Source: Methylococcaceae bacterium
Lineage (GTDB): Bacteria > Pseudomonadota > Gammaproteobacteria > Methylococcales > Methylomonadaceae
DNA length: 18,029 bases
Direction: 5' to 3'
NCBI GenBank assembly: GCA_947505055.1
Contig: CANNLO010000065.1
Location: forward strand, 1-18,029
The position numbers and the translations under genes are program-made. The notes beneath the pieces were generated by a model. The model did no database searches and was not told the DNA's origin. It saw nothing but the letters and a program-made list of their open reading frames with translations. Of the stretch, positions 7,252 through 14,160 are shown piece after piece. Every line of letters starts with the position of its first letter. Position 1 is the first letter of the stretch.

Positions 7252-8246
7252 AGCTTTGCGACTTTATCTTGGTGTTGTACAACCCAGTTATGTAATGTTT
7301 CAATACTCATCCATTCAGTATTGTTATCTGAGCAGTAGGTGAAATCTTCTGTCACTTTTGTGCCATCTTTGATGCGATTTTGATCATGAGACCAGCCATT
7401 TATGGCAGGTAATACTTTATAGTGTTCAGGGTATTCGTAGGTATGGAGTGCATCCTCTGCTCCAATCATTTGCTCATGAAGTTTCTCGCCAGGACGTATG
7501 CCAACTATATCGTGTTTAGCATCAGGTACGGTGGCCAATGCGATGTCTGTTAGTTTCATCGAAGGGATTTTTTTAACATATATTTCACCACCGACCATAT
7601 CTTCAAAGGCATGCCATACTAGCTCTACACCTTCCTCCAATGTAATCATGAAGCGAGTCATACGTGCATCTGTGATTGGCAATGCACCCTTATCTGCAAG
7701 GGATAAGAAAAATGGAATGACTGAGCCACGCGATCCCATCACATTACCATAGCGCACCACTCCAAAACGAGTACCATGAGCGCCTGAGTAAGAGTTGCCT
7801 GCTACAAACAGTTTGTCGGAAGCCAATTTTGTTGCACCGTAAAGATTAGCAGGGCTGCTGGCCTTGTCGGTCGAAAGAGCAATCACACGTTTGACGCCGC
7901 GATCTATACAGGCATCAATCAAGTTCATCGCGCCCATAACGTTAGTTTTGACACATTCGAAAGGGTTGTATTCAGCCGTGGGTACGATTTTGGTTGCAGC
8001 AGCATGGACTACAAAATCAATATCATCTAGTGCACGTAATAAACGGTCTTTGTCACGCACATCTCCGATAAAAAAACGTACGCGTGGATCATCGGCAAAG
8101 AGTTTGGCCATTTCCCATTGCTTCATTTCATCACGAGAGTAGATGACTAGGCGGCGAGGATTGTATTTTGCTAGTGTCATCGGTACAAAAGTGTGCCCAA
8201 ATGAGCCTGTGCCACCGGTTATCAAAATATTTTTATCATTAAGCAT
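7248..8246 (-). CDS. pseB: UDP-N-acetylglucosamine 4,6-dehydratase (inverting) PseB
   Basis: A 332-residue NAD(P)-dependent extended SDR. Features are TGGTGSFG at residues 10-17, the SxTDK active-site stretch at 125-128 (STDKASSPANLYGATK), and the Tyr136/Lys140 pair. This is the FlaA1/PseB pattern: C6 dehydration and C5 epimerisation of UDP-GlcNAc, the first committed step of pseudaminic acid synthesis. A longer frame opens with GTG at 8270. I chose ATG at 8246 because AGGA lies 6 bases upstream and because family members begin just before the Rossmann motif. It is first in an operon of eight genes, with a good promoter candidate about 190 bases upstream. Confidence 0.94.
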   Translation of the reverse strand: MLNDKNILITGGTGSFGHTFVPMTLAKYNPRRLVIYSRDEMKQWEMAKLFADDPRVRFFIGDVRDKDRLLRALDDIDFVVHAAATKIVPTAEYNPFECVKTNVMGAMNLIDACIDRGVKRVIALSTDKASSPANLYGATKLASDKLFVAGNSYSGAHGTRFGVVRYGNVMGSRGSVIPFFLSLADKGALPITDARMTRFMITLEEGVELVWHAFEDMVGGEIYVKKIPSMKLTDIALATVPDAKHDIVGIRPGEKLHEQMIGAEDALHTYEYPEHYKVLPAINGWSHDQNRIKDGTKVTEDFTYCSDNNTEWMSIETLHNWVVQHQDKVAKL

Positions 8247-8287
8247 CGTTTTTCCTAATAGTGTAAGCACTATATTGAATGTTTAAT

Positions 8288-8310
8288 TGCGCCAGACTGA
8301 TTAAGGCGCA
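8288..8310 (-). other. Small hairpin in the pseB leader
   Basis: Arms TGCGCC and GGCGCA enclose an 11-base loop between the candidate promoter and the pseB start. No T-run follows, so it is not a typical intrinsic terminator. It could be an operator or mRNA structure, or chance. Confidence 0.3.
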
Positions 8311-8432
8311 TAGTCATGTAGTGTCGATTAGCCGTGCGTGGTATCTATGTGTGATTTTATCTGTTCAGTTTTAAGTTAGTGCTGATAACGCTAAGGTTAG
8401 TGCAAAAGACCGTTATAAAAAATACAGTGGCT

Positions 8433-8461
8433 ATTATCAGCGGCGGTGCTTTAGTCGTCAA
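8433..8461 (-). promoter_or_regulatory. Candidate sigma-70 promoter of the pse operon
   Basis: On the minus strand, TTGACG (8461-8456) and GATAAT (8438-8433) are separated by 17 bases. Each hexamer matches the consensus at 5 of 6 positions. Transcription would begin near 8426 and leave a leader of about 180 bases before pseB. The rest of 8247-8610 holds only AT-rich sequence with poly-T tracts and no gene that I can support. Confidence 0.5.
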
Positions 8462-8612
8462 CAGTAGTAATACGTATAGATATACTTTTTTTTTGTATGA
8501 CTATTATTTTACTACTTAGCCTAAGTGGCCTTTTTTTTAGATTAGGTAATGGCGCAATAATAAACCACTACATTTATAGGATGTGAATAGTTAATTGTTC
8601 CGACGTTCCGGC

Positions 8613-8733
8613 GCCACTGCCCAAAGTTAAGGGGAAAAGATGGAGTGCAATAGCTTCAGCTGTTTTAAAACACAATAGCTGAAGCTATTGAACTCCAAAC
8701 TTTTACTTTTTCGCTTAACTTAATGGTAGTGAC
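8613..8733. repeat. MITE-like palindromic element, copy 1
   Basis: The ends are CACTGCCCAAAGTTAAG-like on the left and CTTAACTTAATGGTAGTG on the right. The core is a long hairpin whose arms read TGGAGTGCAATAGCTTCAGC and its near complement. The same ends and core recur at 10891-11158 and, more degenerate, at 17830-17925. It has no coding capacity. It abuts half of a GCGTGGGAACGAT palindrome (8735-8752), so it may sit inside another repeat. Confidence 0.75.
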
Positions 8734-8752
8734 GCAGAGCGTGGGAACGATA

Positions 8753-8819
8753 AAAGGTTGGCTTTGCTGCGCAGTAAGCGTTTCATCGTCCAGTCGAAGG
8801 TTATTAATTTTCTTTTTGA
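8753..8819 (-). pseudogene. N-terminal remnant of an Rpn-type nuclease gene
   Basis: Read on the minus strand this gives SKRKLITFDWTMKRLLRSKA, almost the same as residues 7-26 of the intact Rpn-type protein next door (TKRKLITFDWAIKRLLRSKA). Nucleotide identity is roughly three quarters. It begins directly after the stop of that intact gene (8822-8824), lacks an ATG, and is cut off at a palindromic repeat near 8752. It is therefore the residue of a second, tandem paralogue. Confidence 0.75.
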
Positions 8820-8821
8820 CC

Positions 8822-9757
8822 TTATGATTCGGTGCTAATAAGGTGTTCTATCGCAGAGACACTCAACCCAGTCACAGCCGCGATGGTTTCAATGGTGGCA
8901 CCTTGTTGTATCAATTTTAAGCCTATCTTTTTTGTTGTTTGTTCTATTCCTTTCTCAAGCCCTATTTCAATTCCTTTATCTATTCCTATAGCCTCACCTT
9001 CGTGATAACCATCACCAAAAGAAGACTCAAACATACTGGCTTGATAACGCAAGTCATCTTTATAATGTTCATAAGCTTTTTGTTCCTCTTCAGGCAAAGC
9101 CATAATACTCAGTTTTTTTTCAGCTTCTTTTAAACCTTTTGCGGTGAAATTTTCTTTTATTTCTTCATTTTTTAAGAAATAAATCCATTCATCCAAGGTG
9201 TCTTTGGCGATGTCATTAAAACGGTTTATCTTAATCAAGTAATATTCAGGGTAGAGTGATTCTATGCTATCTTTTTTGAAGAGTTGTTTTTGTTTTTCGT
9301 TCAGTTCCAAAAGATCATGATCATGTAAACCTATAAATCGAGTCGTACCTTTATAGATATAATCTGTGCCACTACCTAAATCAAAATAAAGAATATTGAT
9401 TGAAATAACTTTCGTTATTCCGGTATAGGCTTTTCCTTCTTCCATGTATTCTATGGCTGTTTTTGAAACGCCGTAGAAGATGCGCTGTAAATAGTCATAT
9501 TCTCGATCATATTGTATTTCTATGATGATTATTTCTTGCTGGCTATTGCGGACTTTTAAATCAACGCGGTTAAATTTGTCGATTTTATTTTCTTTATTGC
9601 TCTCACTTTCTAGCACATCCAGAATAATAATATCTTCTTTAAGTAGTTCACTTAAAAAGCCTTCCAATATGCCAAAGTTAGCTTTACTGCGTAATAAACG
9701 TTTTATGGCCCAGTCAAAAGTGATTAATTTTCTTTTTGTATTCATGGTATTAGGCAT
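8822..9757 (-). CDS. Rpn-family PD-(D/E)XK nuclease / putative transposase (PDDEXK_2 type)
   Basis: A 311-residue protein opening with KRKLITFDWAIKRLLRSK. Its nuclease core has Asp66 in NRVDLKV and the E-x-Q motif (Glu80, Gln82) in IIEIQYDREYDYL, followed by RIFYGVSKTAIEYM. The C-terminal tail has Gly/Ile/Glu-rich repeats (EAIGIDKGIEIGLEKGIEQ, about 254-272) and ends in a small helical segment. Rpn proteins are DNA endonucleases proposed to promote recombination and are often found in many copies among repeats. The gene is AT-rich and surrounded by repeats rather than being part of the glycan pathway. ATG at 9745 (residue 5) is an alternative start; neither has a clear Shine-Dalgarno sequence. 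There is no sign of disruption. Confidence 0.82.
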   Translation of the reverse strand: MPNTMNTKRKLITFDWAIKRLLRSKANFGILEGFLSELLKEDIIILDVLESESNKENKIDKFNRVDLKVRNSQQEIIIIEIQYDREYDYLQRIFYGVSKTAIEYMEEGKAYTGITKVISINILYFDLGSGTDYIYKGTTRFIGLHDHDLLELNEKQKQLFKKDSIESLYPEYYLIKINRFNDIAKDTLDEWIYFLKNEEIKENFTAKGLKEAEKKLSIMALPEEEQKAYEHYKDDLRYQASMFESSFGDGYHEGEAIGIDKGIEIGLEKGIEQTTKKIGLKLIQQGATIETIAAVTGLSVSAIEHLISTES

Positions 9758-9852
9758 TGGATGTTAGGTGCATAAAAAAAGATGTCAGATTCGATTGATT
9801 TCAGCAAGTTGCTGTTTTAGCCACTTGGTTAAATCATTCACTTGGCTTACGT

Positions 9853-9963
9853 GGCTACCAACTTTAGACGGGACAAAACGGGAGTGAAAGCCTAAAATTA
9901 TCGTTCCCACGCAGAGCGTGGGAACGATGACTATTCACACTGTCCCGTATTAAGTTGATAGCC
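9853..9963. repeat. MITE-like element with 23-bp terminal inverted repeats
   Basis: The termini at 9853-9875 (GGCTACCAACTTTAGACGGG...) and 9941-9963 are inverted repeats matching at 20 of 23 positions. Inside is a hairpin at 9900-9928 with 13-base arms ATCGTTCCCACGC / GCGTGGGAACGAT and a 3-base loop. A related left end recurs at 12551-12573 and a fragment at 10873-10892. The element ends 10 bases from the stop of the next Rpn-type gene. On the minus strand the hairpin is not followed by a T-run. Confidence 0.75.
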
Positions 9964-9973
9964 TTTTAACTCA

Positions 9974-10828
9974 TCATCCTTGCAACCAATTTTCCAAGTC
10001 GTCATGGGTTGAAAAATCCAATAAAGCTTCGCCTAACATTTCCAACTGCACGATATTTAGACCTTTTATTTGGTTTTTAGTATTTTCTTCCAACACTCCA
10101 AAACGGCGGGTCAATTGACGCAAGATTAATTTCGCTTCGCCTTCTTGTTGACCTTCTTGCTGACCTTCGGCATAAACATCTTGATAGAACTGGGTTTGTT
10201 TTAGACTGATATCGTTATATCCGAGCATTTTCTGTATTTCCTCGCGACTGAGTTTAGGAAATTTATATACCAAAATGGTTTCAATCATTTCCAGAATTTG
10301 TGTTTGATTATCTGCTACCAATTCACCCTTTTCAATGGCCTGAATTAATGTTCGAGCGACTTCAGGAGCTTGTCGGTTATCCTCGTTGATTAATTGGATC
10401 AAACGCACTCGTACTTGTTGGCTTGGTTTATTATCTAAGTCTTCCAAATAGAGTCGCTGCACTTGCTGGCTTTCCAATAATGCCGAATAATGCAGTTCAC
10501 CATCGGTCTCTATATTCCTCGTTGGATAAAATACCACAGCGCGCCACGGATGCACAGGTTGATTTTGGTGCAGATAGAAGAATATTTCGCAGAAGAATCG
10601 GCTGTAAAAACTTCGATCTACCTGATATTGTACTTCAACAAAGATCAGTGGCAAGCTGGGCTTGTCTAAAGGCGGGATCAACACACCATCTAATCGAAAT
10701 GCAGTTTGTTTAATTTCTTCGGAACGAAACTGGTAGTTTTCTGCGCCTGTTGGCTCTATTCCGGCTAATTCTAACACTAGTTCCGGAGCTTGCTGAAAGA
10801 GTTTGTAAAAAAGACTATCTGTTTTCAT
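9974..10828 (-). CDS. Rpn-family nuclease-like protein (DUF2887/DUF4351 type)
   Basis: A 284-residue protein. MKTDSLFYKLFQQAPELVLELAG starts a DUF2887-like domain. Asp47 in FRLDGVLIPP and Glu65-x-Gln67 in IFVEVQYQ form the PD-(D/E)XK core. A charged Q/E/G-rich hinge (EGQQEGQQEGEAK, 221-233) leads into a C-terminal DUF4351-like helical domain (residues about 234-284: RQLTRRFGVLEE, LGEALLDF, LENWL). It is not closely related to the Rpn-type gene at 8822-9757, so this is not a tandem duplication. It has no evident role in glycan synthesis. The start has no clear Shine-Dalgarno sequence. It is bracketed by repeats on both sides. Confidence 0.82.
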   Translation of the reverse strand: MKTDSLFYKLFQQAPELVLELAGIEPTGAENYQFRSEEIKQTAFRLDGVLIPPLDKPSLPLIFVEVQYQVDRSFYSRFFCEIFFYLHQNQPVHPWRAVVFYPTRNIETDGELHYSALLESQQVQRLYLEDLDNKPSQQVRVRLIQLINEDNRQAPEVARTLIQAIEKGELVADNQTQILEMIETILVYKFPKLSREEIQKMLGYNDISLKQTQFYQDVYAEGQQEGQQEGEAKLILRQLTRRFGVLEENTKNQIKGLNIVQLEMLGEALLDFSTHDDLENWLQG

Positions 10829-10890
10829 ACCGGTTATGCGTTCTTGGTGAAATCAATGGCAGTTTGCAATTAGGCTACCCACTTAAGACG

Positions 10891-11158
10891 GTCACTGCCA
10901 TTAAGTTAAGCGAAAAAGTAAAAGTTTGGAGTGCTGAGCTTAAGAGACTGTGAAAATATTATGAAAACAACACAAAAACAAATTTTTAGTTTTGTAAGTC
11001 ATTGTTTTTATATAATGTGGGAGAGGCTTTAGCCTCGAATTCGAGGCTAAAGCCTCTCCCACATAAATACTTTCACAGTCTCTTCAGCTATTGTATTTTA
11101 AAACAGCTAAAGCAGTTTTACTCCAAGCAAACATATTCCTTAACTTAATGGCAGTGAC
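10891..11158. repeat. MITE-like element, copy 2, interrupted by another element
   Basis: Perfect 20-base terminal inverted repeats (GTCACTGCCATTAAGTTAAG at 10891-10910 and its complement at 11139-11158) flank the same core as copy 1. A direct repeat ACTTAAGACGGT lies at 10881-10892 and 11157-11168. It overlaps the terminus ends, so the target duplication is 8 to 12 bases. The core hairpin is split at 10942 by a 143-base insertion. Confidence 0.85.
10942..11084. repeat. Palindromic element inserted in MITE copy 2
   Basis: Termini AAGAGACTGTGAAA (10942-10955) and its exact complement (11071-11084) bound 143 bases. The copy at 17830-17925 is uninterrupted at this point (GAGCTT followed by CAGCTATTG), which shows that this piece was inserted. 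CTT adjoins both ends and may be a short target duplication. It contains a perfect 50-base palindrome at 11015-11064 centred on GAATTC. Confidence 0.8.
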
Positions 11159-11180
11159 TTAAGACGGTACAAGTAGCTGT

Positions 11181-11263
11181 GTAGCTTGGGTTGCCTGCTT
11201 TTTGCAACCCACACTACTCGGCCTCAATGTTGGGTTAACGATAGAGCCGTTAGCCCAACCTAC
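11181..11263. repeat. Intergenic double-hairpin repeat, copy A
   Basis: It contains a GGGTTG...CAACCC hairpin followed by TGTTGGGTTAACG...CGTTAGCCCAAC. It is the same family as copies at 13867-13955 and 14068-14156. It lies between wecC and the Rpn-type gene in a 487-base stretch (10829-11315) that otherwise holds only the nested elements. Confidence 0.7.
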
Positions 11264-11315
11264 TGTAACTAAAGCAGACATTTAGGGTGGATAAACAGTT
11301 TATATTGTTTAATGC

Positions 11316-12530
11316 TCATTCTTTAAATACCCCAGCAAAATCCAAAATCACTTTATCTTCCCGATAAGTTAACGCTTTAAATTCTTTATGAGCCACCAGA
11401 AACACAATAATGTCGGCTTTTTCGTAAGCTTCAATGGTGTCGGTTAGTTTAAAAATAGAGTGTTCTTTGATATTCGGTTCAACAATCAGAAAGTTGTTTT
11501 GTTCGCTTTGCATGACTTTTTGGGCGATGTATTTGGCTGGGCTTTCACGCAAGTCATCGATGTCTGGTTTAAAGGCTAAGCCCATTAAGGCAACGGTTGG
11601 TTTATGGCCGTGCTTTAATTCAAAGTCGTGCATGGCGGTATTGGTTCTTTCTGCGCACCAGAAGGCTTTGTAATTATTAACTTCACGCGCTACGCCGATA
11701 ATGCGTGATTCTCTGGGATAGTCTGAGACGATAAAATAAGGGTCTACGGCAATGCAATGTCCACCTACACCGGCACCGGGTTGGAGGATATTGACGCGTG
11801 GATGCTTATTGGCTAAGTGAATGAGTTCCCAGACATTAATATCCGCTTTGTCGCAGATGATGGACAGTTCGTTGGCAAAGGCAATTTGTAGATCGCGTGA
11901 GGCGTTTTCGGTCAGCTTGCACATTTCCGCTGTTCGGGCATTGGTCTTGTGTAATTCACCTTTGACAAAGAGCTGGTAAAATTCTATAGCTTTAAGGGTG
12001 GATTCCTCATTGATGCCGCCTATGGCGCGGTCGTTATAAACCAGTTCGTACAAGACATTGCCTGGTAGCACGCGTTCTGGGCAATAGGCTATATATAGTG
12101 TGTTTTGTAGTTCAGGTCGTTGCCTAAAAATCAGCTCTGCCATTCTTTCGGTGGTGCCCACCGGAGAGGTCGATTCAATAATATAGGTGTCACCGGCTTT
12201 CAAAAAAGGTATAACGGCTAGCGTTGCCGCTTCAACAAAGGAAATGTCGGGTTCGTGATTGCCTTTAAAAGGCGTGGGCACCACAATTAAATACACATCG
12301 GCTAGGGTAGGAGTCAACGAGGCTTGTAAGTTGCCTTTTTCAACACCGTCTTTAACGAGGTCTTGCAAGCCCTGTTCGATGATGTGGATTTCACCTTTAT
12401 TAATGGTGTCCACGACTTTAGGGTTAACGTCAACACCGTAAACCTGCAGGCCCTGTTGTGCGGCAATGGCGGCTGTTGGTAGTCCAATATAGCCTAAGCC
12501 GATGACACAGACTTTTTTTATTGATGTCAT
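11316..12530 (-). CDS. wecC: UDP-N-acetyl-D-mannosamine dehydrogenase WecC
   Basis: A 404-residue UDP-sugar 6-dehydrogenase of the UDP-ManNAc type. The NAD-binding motif is VIGLGYIGLPTA at 9-20, STSPVGTT lies at 121-127, CKLTENASRD with Lys205 at 204-213, and the catalytic Cys259 sits in GAGVGGHCIAVDPYF. It oxidises UDP-ManNAc twice at C6 to UDP-ManNAcA, using the product of the upstream wecB. The start has a good Shine-Dalgarno sequence (AAGGA, 6-7 bases upstream) that belongs to an inserted repeat. A duplicate of the first codons (MTSI) lies at 12701-12712, overlapping the wecB stop. UDP-ManNAcA would feed a capsule or exopolysaccharide exported by the Wza/Wzc pair. Confidence 0.94.
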   Translation of the reverse strand: MTSIKKVCVIGLGYIGLPTAAIAAQQGLQVYGVDVNPKVVDTINKGEIHIIEQGLQDLVKDGVEKGNLQASLTPTLADVYLIVVPTPFKGNHEPDISFVEAATLAVIPFLKAGDTYIIESTSPVGTTERMAELIFRQRPELQNTLYIAYCPERVLPGNVLYELVYNDRAIGGINEESTLKAIEFYQLFVKGELHKTNARTAEMCKLTENASRDLQIAFANELSIICDKADINVWELIHLANKHPRVNILQPGAGVGGHCIAVDPYFIVSDYPRESRIIGVAREVNNYKAFWCAERTNTAMHDFELKHGHKPTVALMGLAFKPDIDDLRESPAKYIAQKVMQSEQNNFLIVEPNIKEHSIFKLTDTIEAYEKADIIVFLVAHKEFKALTYREDKVILDFAGVFKE

Positions 12531-12716
12531 TTTATTTCCTTGTTAATTAAGCCTATCAACTTTAGACGGGACAAATCGGTAGTGAAAGCCTTTAATTTAT
12601 CGTTCCCACGCTCTGCGTGGGAACGCCGCTGATGACGCTCTGCGTCACGCATCGCTGGAGCGATGCAGGATGAATTCCCACGCAGAGCGTGGGAACGATA
12701 TATTGATGTCATTTTA
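12519..12716. repeat. Repeat insertion between wecB and wecC with 16-bp direct repeats
   Basis: TATTGATGTCATTTTA is present at both 12519-12534 and 12701-12716. It flanks 166 bases made of stacked palindromes: 12599-12625 (GTTCCCACGC...GCGTGGGAAC), 12633-12647, 12649-12666 and 12676-12699. A half element related to 9853-9875 lies at 12551-12573. Read on the minus strand, the duplicated 16 bases contain the wecB stop overlapping the wecC ATG (AAAATGACATC). This implies insertion into a former ATGA overlap. Confidence 0.85.
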
Positions 12717-13845
12717 GCTCTCTCATAAAAGTAATAATGCGTTCACAGGCCTTGCCATCACCATAGAGGTTATGAGCTTTAGTCATACGTTCATAGGCCT
12801 CTGGGTTATCTAATAAGTTATTGGTTTCTTGAATAATGCTTTGGGTGTCGGTACCTACCAATTTAACGGTGCCGGCAGTGACGGCTTCGGGTCGCTCGGT
12901 GCTATCACGCATCACTAATACCGGTTTACCTAAGCTGGGCGCTTCTTCTTGTACGCCACCGCTATCGGTAATGATTAATTTTGCTAAGCTCATTAAATAG
13001 ATAAAAGCTTCGTATTGCAGTGGCTCAATAAGATAAATATTGCTTACTTCAGCCAGTAAGTCATTAACCGGTTTGCGTACATTTGGGTTTAAATGTACGG
13101 GGTAAACGATATTGATGTTGGGTCTTTCCAAAGCAATGGTTTTTAAGGCTGTGCAGATATCAATAAAGCCTTGGCCAAAATTTTCACGTCGATGGCCGGT
13201 GACTAAGATGAATTCGGCTGTTTTTGGATCAAAGCCTTTTTGTTTAATCGTTTCATAAACGGATGCGCAAAAATTTGTGTTAGTTTCTAGCTTGTTTTTC
13301 ATTAACAGCAGGGCGTCAATGACAGTATTTCCGGTCACGATAATATGATCCGCTGCGACATTTTCTTTGAGTAAATTATCTCGGCTTTGAACAGTTGGGG
13401 CAAAGTGGTAGCAAGTGATTTGTGAGGTCAGTTTGCGATTGGCTTCTTCTGGCCAAGGTGCGTAAAGATTGCCGGTTCTTAAGCCCGCTTCTATATGAGC
13501 TACGGTTATTTTTTCATAAAAAGCGGCTAGACTGACAGTCAACGTGGTTGTGGTATCACCATGTACAAAAACAAAGTCGGGCTGATAAGCTTTAAAAACC
13601 GCTTTCATACCGATGAGTATATTGCTGGTAATGTCGTACAAATCTTGATTAGGCTGCATTACCTTTAGATCAAAATCTGCTTTTATGTCGAATAAGGACA
13701 AAACTTGATCAAGCATTTCTCTATGCTGTCCAGTTACGCACACTTTGGTTTCAAACGCTTGCTGTTCGGCTTGAAAGGCTTTAACCAGCGGGGCCATTTT
13801 TATAGCCTCTGGGCGCGTGCCGAATACGAGTAGAATTTTTTTCAT
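12709..13845 (-). CDS. wecB: UDP-N-acetylglucosamine 2-epimerase (non-hydrolysing) WecB
   Basis: A 378-residue epimerase interconverting UDP-GlcNAc and UDP-ManNAc. It shows GTRPEAIKMAP near the N-terminus. The four expected catalytic residues are all visible: Asp in FVHGDTTTT, Glu in HIEAGLRTG, Glu in PEEANRK, and His in GHRRENFG. ITDSGGVQEEAP binds the UDP moiety. A TTG at 13854 would add three residues. I chose the ATG at 13845, giving MKKILLVFGTRPEA, the usual family start; neither site has a strong Shine-Dalgarno sequence. It works directly with wecC downstream. Repeat blocks now separate it from both wzc and wecC. Confidence 0.94.
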   Translation of the reverse strand: MKKILLVFGTRPEAIKMAPLVKAFQAEQQAFETKVCVTGQHREMLDQVLSLFDIKADFDLKVMQPNQDLYDITSNILIGMKAVFKAYQPDFVFVHGDTTTTLTVSLAAFYEKITVAHIEAGLRTGNLYAPWPEEANRKLTSQITCYHFAPTVQSRDNLLKENVAADHIIVTGNTVIDALLLMKNKLETNTNFCASVYETIKQKGFDPKTAEFILVTGHRRENFGQGFIDICTALKTIALERPNINIVYPVHLNPNVRKPVNDLLAEVSNIYLIEPLQYEAFIYLMSLAKLIITDSGGVQEEAPSLGKPVLVMRDSTERPEAVTAGTVKLVGTDTQSIIQETNNLLDNPEAYERMTKAHNLYGDGKACERIITFMRELK

Positions 13846-13866
13846 GTTTTTCAATTATTTTAATTT

Positions 13867-14156
13867 GTCATGTCGGTTGGGCCGCGAGCTTTTCGCAGCC
13901 CAATATTTTCATCAATCAATGTTGGGTTAACGATGAGGCCGTTAGCCCAACCTACTGCCGAAGGTAATTCGCAAACAATAACTTGCCTTATAGGATGTGC
14001 TGAGGAACGAAGCGCATCGTTCTATTGTGGTGATGCGCTTCACTATCGTTCAGCACATCCTATAAAAGTCATGTAGGTTGGGCTGCGTGTTTTTCGCAAC
14101 CCAACATTTTCATCAATCAATGTTGGGTTAACGATAAGGCCGTTAGCCCAACCTAC
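13867..14156. repeat. Two direct double-hairpin repeats (B, C) around a palindrome
   Basis: Copies B (13867-13955) and C (14068-14156) are near-identical and in the same orientation, both running from GTCATGT to GCCCAACCTAC. Between them is a palindrome at 13988-14065 with exact 16-base ends TTATAGGATGTGCTGA and complement. C ends 4 bases from the wzc stop codon. Together they fill the 315-base gap between wzc and wecB; no gene is visible there. Each copy can fold into GTTGGGTTAACG / CGTTAGCCCAAC-type stems that might protect or terminate transcripts. Confidence 0.8.
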
Positions 14157-14160
14157 CTCC

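Noticed and set aside
8247..8270. Longer pseB starting at GTG 8270
   Set aside because: The ATG at 8246 has AGGA 6 bases upstream and fits the family start; the additional eight residues have no support.
8288..8310. Intrinsic terminator in the pseB leader
   Set aside because: The hairpin has a 6-base stem and an 11-base loop with no following T-run, so a terminator or riboswitch call is not justified.
8613..11263. A complete insertion sequence
   Set aside because: No gene here has DDE or HUH transposase motifs. The Rpn-type proteins are nuclease-like and not bounded by matching inverted ends.
10829..11315. CRISPR array or tRNA in the repeat-rich gap
   Set aside because: The repeats are palindromic elements of differing families nested in each other, with no regular repeat-spacer unit and no cloverleaf.
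12527..12712. 61-codon open frame between wecB and wecC (RSHALRGN / RSHAERGN peptides)
   Set aside because: Apart from the duplicated MTSI start it is translated palindromic repeat with no protein character. I treat it as a by-product of the insertion, although its exact overlap with the wecC start is reported as a finding.
13846..13854. Longer wecB starting at TTG 13854
   Set aside because: The ATG at 13845 gives the usual MKKILLVFGTRPEA start, and the TTG has no Shine-Dalgarno sequence.
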